Below, piece by piece: positions 59,775-64,000 of a DNA stretch of 64,000 nucleotides; positions within the stretch are counted from its first letter, which is position 1; the number at the start of each line of letters is the position of its first letter. The translations under genes were made by a program, and so were the position numbers. Under the pieces are notes generated by a model. It searched no databases, was not told the DNA's origin, and worked only from the letters and a program-made list of their open reading frames with translations. The stretch lies in the NCBI RefSeq assembly GCF_026262505.1, contig NC_067206.1, positions 3,934,879 through 3,998,878 on the forward strand. Direction: 5' to 3'. This DNA is from Trichomonas vaginalis G3 (lineage: Eukaryota > Parabasalia > Trichomonadida > Trichomonadidae).

Positions 59775-61559
59775 TTATATGTCATAATAGAACCCACGTG
59801 GACCAAGCTTTACTTTCTTCCTGACTGAGTTTTTAACTCTTCTTTTTCCTTCATTGCCCTCTGCTTGAAGTTGTTGCATCTTTGCATTATGTTCATCTAG
59901 TATGTTGCAAATTTCCATGCCCTTTGCCTTTTGGCTCTGGTCGCCCATCTCAGGTAACCTATATCCTAGAAAGAGTTTGTCATAGTTTGTATTTGAGTCG
60001 TCGCTTATTGTTTGCATGACTCTGTCCTGAGTTTCCGGTTCAAGCTCTTCAAACAGTGCCTGTCCATATGGAATATGCTCGTTTCCAAATATATGTTTTT
60101 GTAGCCATTTCTGGTTTTCTTTCCATGTTACAACTATATCTTTTATGAATGGGAAAGCTTTTACCCAATCTTTCAGTCTTGCGTCGTTTATTTCTGTAGT
60201 TGGTTTTTATTTTGTCAAGGAACATGTTTTTCAATACTAACATTTCATTTGGTACTGTCCATTTGAGTTTTCTTAAATATTCATCCCTTCTCAGTTCATT
60301 GTCTGCAAAGTAAGTTTTTATGACATTTTGTAAACTTTCATTTGCAAGGTCATGTACAATAGGTTCTCTTCCTTCTCCCTCCCTAACTTTCTTTCTAAAC
60401 TCTTCACCAAATATACCATCTCTATGGTTCTGTGTAGTTCTTTTTGAGATAAATGTTCTAGAACGTCAGGTGTTATATTTCCATCAGCCATGTTCATTTC
60501 ATACTGGTCCAAAATATCTGCATGTTTCATATCTTTCAATGGCATTAAAGCCGCGCTGAAAATACCAGCTATATCTGGTTCACCATTGACTTCCATTGCG
60601 TCTACAACTTCTTGGAATTGTGGTTGTAAGTTTATGAACCACCTATCCGGGTTAGCTTTATGACCCCATCTCATTGTAGTTCCATCGTCTGCAGAAACAA
60701 AAGTAGGTTTGTTTCCATCTTGGTTAGGTTCTGAATGAACTTTAAACAATGTTTCATTTCTATATGTTTTCTTGAAATTTAACCTTTTATTTTCACCGAG
60801 TTCATCCGAAGATTGAACGTTAAATGCTCGTAAGTAAAAAGGGTTGTTGTATTTGTGTACATTTTTTTTCAGTTCTTCCATTCTATGCTGAATATTTTCA
60901 TCTGGTGTTGGAGTCTTTTGTATGTCGGCAAACATTTTTCGATATTCTTCTACTATGTCAGCCGAATTTTTTTTAGACTCTTGGAAATATTCCATATTCT
61001 CCGCATACTCTTGTTGAGGGTCAAGATTTTTCGGCTGTTCCAAATCTTCATCTAGTTCTGTGAAGTTAGTTTCCAAAGGAAGGACTTGTTCGTTTCCTTC
61101 AAGCTCTTCTAGCTGTTGTTGCTGAACTATTTCTTCCATGTCTGGTTGTATCTGAACTTCTTCCTGTGGAGTTTCTTGTACCTCATCTGCTGGCATTTCA
61201 TATATTCCGAGACCGTTTTCAACAATTTCCCTATCTACGTCATCCGCATTCATAAGCTTTTGTTCTTTCGTTCCGTCTCTATTTTTTACGCGTTTCATGA
61301 CGAAAGTTGAATTGTCATTTAGCTCTGACATCAAATATCTCGGAGTAAATTCGTTCATGTCATTTGGATGATATGCTATTAAATCATATCCCTTAGCGAG
61401 CTTGTATTTTCCAGGTTTGAGATTATATCCGTTTTGGTGCTGAGCCATAAAGCTAAATAGGTCCGGGTCAGTATTTCCATCCTTGAACTTTCTAATAGCT
61501 TCTTTATATCTGTCACTAAAGTCAATAGTATCTGGGAAACCACACTCTTCTTTAAGCAT
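59775..61559 (-). pseudogene. Large acidic structural protein gene (copy in C), broken
   Basis: Counterpart of 15,904-17,683. The first 400 or so codons are open (MLKEECGFPDTIDFSDRYKE to KVYKMS). Contains SADDGTTMRWGHKANPDRWF, a Trp/His-rich conserved patch. Broken. Confidence 0.55.
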
Positions 61560-61561
61560 TT

Positions 61562-63009
61562 TTAAGAATTCTTGGTTTCCTTGTTCTCTACTTCTTTTAT
61601 GTCCTTGCTCTGTTTGTGGTTGTTGTTGTGCAGGGTTTTGAACTGTTGGTTGCTGTGCTGGTTGTTGTGTTGGTTGTTGTGCTGGTTGTTGTGTTGGTTG
61701 TTGTGGAGGTGGTTGTGTTGGTTGTTGTGCTGGATTTTGAACTGTTGGTTTTGGTGCATGCCTGTGTCTGTGTCCATGTGACGATGTAAATGTTTTAGGT
61801 AGTCCTGGTGCAGGTGCTTCTCTTGGAGGGTTTGGTGGTATATAAGTTCACCAGCTGGCACATATGTTCCATCTGCAGCATAATGTCCTACCTGACTTTT
61901 CGTTTTTAAGAAAGCATTTACTAGGTCTGTTTTGGTCTGTTGTAACTCTTTTTCTTGACTTTTCACAACAGTTGCTCTAACGGCGTCATAGGCACTTTGA
62001 ACTGCCTGTCTCGTTGCTGCATCTGTTATTTTCGTCATATTTTGTGCTACTTCTTTTAACTCTTTGTCGAAACCTTCAGACTTCAGTTTCTTTCCAGATG
62101 AGAAGTCGTTCACTTGTTTCACTTACTATGAAGAGCTTCGAAAGCGTTCTTAAAGTCAGCATTTGTTAAAGCTTCATTTGAACTATCTTCATCCGCTTGT
62201 ATTTTTGTCCTTATTGACCCTATGAGTTGGGCTGCTTTAGCGTTGGCTTGGGCATCTAACCAGTCATTATTAGCTTTTATATATTCTGCGCTTTTCATTG
62301 CCTTTTGCATGGCTGCGTCGTTATTTTTACTTTCTTGTGCTAAGTTTTCATACTGTACGGTTTGGTTTTGCAACTGTAAAAGTTTTTCTGCCTTTACATT
62401 TGCTTCAACTTCTTTTTTATACTCATCGCTATCCATATATGTCTTCAGGCTTTTTGTTTTATTTCTTCATCTTTCAGTACTTTATATTGAGTAGTATGGT
62501 TTTTCAAATTTATAACATCTTGTTCCATTTTTGCTACTTCTGCTGCTTTTTCTGACACTTTTTTCGCATATTCCTCTGTACTTAGTTCTTTCAGTTGTTC
62601 TTCTTTCTTCTTTTTCTCTACGTTTAACTCATTGAGTTTCTTTGTGTGTCTGTCATATTCTAGTTTCTTTTCGTTTTCACTTATTTGTTCTGTATGTCTA
62701 TGTTTGACTTTTTGACATCTGTTATTTGATTTTTGAGTGAACTCAAATTCATTTGACTTTGAGGGTTATAAGCTGTTCCGTCTGCAGCTCCACCATAGCT
62801 GCCATTTTCGCTAAAAGTGCCGCTCTTAAACCTCCACTCTGTGCACCTATAACTCGGTTTAAAAGCATAGGGTTGCTTGACATTTGTTGCAACATAGTGG
62901 GGTCATTCATAATTTGTTGTTGCAACTGTTGTTGTGGTGTCAGTTTTACTATTGGATGTTTCAATGCTCCCTTCCTCTTACGTATATTCTTACGTAGCTT
63001 ACGTGGCAT
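61562..63009 (-). pseudogene. Basic/coiled-coil/Gln-rich structural protein gene (copy in C), broken
   Basis: Counterpart of 14,444-15,901, with the same basic start (MPRKLRKNIRKRKGALKHP) and a Gln/His/Asn-rich repeat tract of different length. Broken. Confidence 0.6.
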
Positions 63010-63024
63010 TTTAAGTGAAGTAAA

Positions 63025-63420
63025 AAACATTTACGATGAAGAAGTCTTGACAAAACATTTACGATGAAATCATGAGTTTTCTACGATGTTAGAAAACATG
63101 TTAGAAAACGTGTTAGATCTAACATTCTAACATAAACATTATTTTTGGGTCATTTACGCTCATTACGAAGAAGTCTTGACAAAACATTTACGAAGAAGTC
63201 TTGACAAATTCATGAGGTTAGAAAAGAGGTTAGAAAAGAGGTTAGATCTAACATTCTAACATAAACATTATTTTTGGGTCATTTACGCTCATTACGAAGA
63301 AGTCTTGACAAAACATATACAATGAAATCATGACAAAACATTTACGAAGAAGTCTTGACAAAACATTTACGAAGAAGTCTTGACAAATCATATACGATGA
63401 AGTCTTGACAAAAAAATCAA
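63025..63420. repeat. Mixed block of 25-bp repeats (inverted) and palindromic repeats
   Basis: AAGTCTTGACAAAACATTTA units (complement of 49,057-49,530) interleaved with GTTAGATCTAAC repeats at 63,083-63,135 and 63,216-63,263. In B this place holds the acidic-tail and 96-bp-repeat genes instead. Confidence 0.8.
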
Positions 63421-63469
63421 CGGCTGGTCGGCTGGGGTTCGGTCCTCCTCTTGGGTCTTGGGAAAAATT

Positions 63470-63533
63470 CTTAGGGCTAGAAGGCACGAAGTGCCTGGAA
63501 GCCCCACTCCCTTTTTTTTTTTTTTTTTTTTTT
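63470..63533 (-). repeat. Right terminal inverted repeat of Polinton C
   Basis: AGGGCTAGAAGGCACGAAGT and on, then CCCCACTCCC and 23 T. Matches the other three ends for about 45 bases. Confidence 0.85.
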
Positions 63534-63752
63534 AATATCCGTATTAAATTAATCAATAAATTCATTCAACACTACTTTAATTTTTAAATTCAAAAAATTA
63601 TATGTGCTTCTTAAAATGTCTCACAAAAATTTTATTATAAAATTATATACAATATTAAAAATCCCACAACATTTTTTACTTTACATAATCGTACTTCCTC
63701 GACGATTAATTTCCCCTCAATTCCTATCGTTGACCGAACTTAGCATGCAACA
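63534..63752. mobile_element. Hairpin-array element, right part
   Basis: Begins with the AATAT duplication and ends with the 23-bp terminal inverted repeat (63,730-63,752) that mirrors 37,894-37,916. AT-rich, no gene, no further long hairpins. Confidence 0.7.
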
Positions 63753-64000
63753 AATATACATATATAAATATACATATATAAATATACATATATAAATATA
63801 CATATATAAATATACATATATAAATATACATATATAAATATACATATATAAATATACATATATAAATATACATATATAAATATACATATATAAATATACA
63901 TATATAAATATACATATATAAATATACATATATAAATATACATATATAAATATACATATATAATATACATATATAATATACATATATAAATATACATATA
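63753..64000. repeat. Microsatellite, 14-bp unit, at least 17 copies, runs off the window
   Basis: Complement-type match of the array at 37,659-37,893 with the same 14-bp unit; shorter variants near the end (TATAATATACATA). Confidence 0.95.

Larger units (their letters stand above)
39697..63533. mobile_element. Polinton/Maverick C, both ends present, about 23.8 kb
   Basis: A-run (17) and T-run (23) with the same terminal block as B. Inverted relative to B. Carries methyltransferase, fibre, integrase, part of the polymerase gene, an accessory block (KilA-N genes, 304-aa gene, second fibre-associated gene), packaging ATPase, helicase, capsid genes. Broken (roughly 20 breaks by eye), young by similarity to A and B. 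Confidence 0.9.
39692..63538. other. 5-bp target duplication AATAT flanking Polinton C
   Basis: AATAT at 39,692-39,696 immediately before the A-run and at 63,534-63,538 immediately after the T-run. Polintons usually duplicate 5-6 bp. The flanks also belong to one interrupted element, which supports the reading. Confidence 0.7.

Noticed and set aside
1-64000. Host housekeeping genes, rRNA or tRNA
   Set aside because: None found on either strand; every supported gene belongs to a Polinton or, in one case, a MULE.

Overview
The window looks like a repeat-rich piece of the Trichomonas vaginalis genome. The evidence is AT-rich DNA, short 5' leaders with the trichomonad initiator (TCA followed by C/T and T/A) 8-10 bases before many ATGs, stop codons embedded in TAAA polyadenylation-like signals, a MULE-type transposase fragment, and above all several Maverick/Polinton elements, which are very abundant in that parasite. 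I saw no ordinary host housekeeping gene, rRNA or tRNA.

Layout. (1) 1-8,446: element A, the right-hand part of one Polinton (replication helicase tail, packaging ATPase, accessory genes, an HNH protein). At about 5,975 it changes to a set of minus-strand genes from a different Polinton lineage, and it ends at a 25-base assembly gap (8,447-8,471). (2) 8,472-12,716: host repeats: a solo arm of a foldback element, a 270-bp two-part tandem repeat, the start of a MULE transposase running into a 16-bp microsatellite, a foldback element with arms of up to about 500 bp, and more microsatellite. (3) 12,717-37,658: Polinton B, with both ends present, inserted in the microsatellite. (4) 37,659-39,696: microsatellite, then an element with 23-bp perfect terminal inverted repeats that holds an array of about 17 long hairpins. 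(5) 39,697-63,533: Polinton C, both ends present, inserted into that hairpin-array element with a 5-bp target duplication (AATAT). (6) 63,534-64,000: the remainder of the hairpin-array element and microsatellite.

B and C belong to one family and lie in inverted orientation, methyltransferase ends facing each other. Read from B's left end, the shared plan is: core/coiled-coil protein, large acidic structural protein, double-jelly-roll-type major capsid protein, minor capsid protein, SF3 helicase, packaging ATPase, accessory block, protein-primed family-B DNA polymerase, membrane-active capsid-type protein, retrovirus-like integrase, tail-fibre-like protein, fibre-associated protein, adenine methyltransferase. 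C has a different accessory block (three KilA-N-type genes and a 304-residue gene among palindromic and 25-bp repeats) and only part of the polymerase gene. Both are fossils with many broken genes (roughly 15-25 breaks each by eye), yet copies remain nearly identical (ATPases of A and C differ at only a few residues), so they are young.

The most unusual signals are the hairpin-array element (37,894-39,491), with divergent stems that keep their complementarity; perfect palindromes lying in frame at about the same place in two KilA-N genes, one with a compensatory base-pair change; a KilA-N cassette bounded by inverted repeats; a three-way-junction sequence at 5,982-6,101; and a phage-like fibre gene whose shaft differs between B and C.
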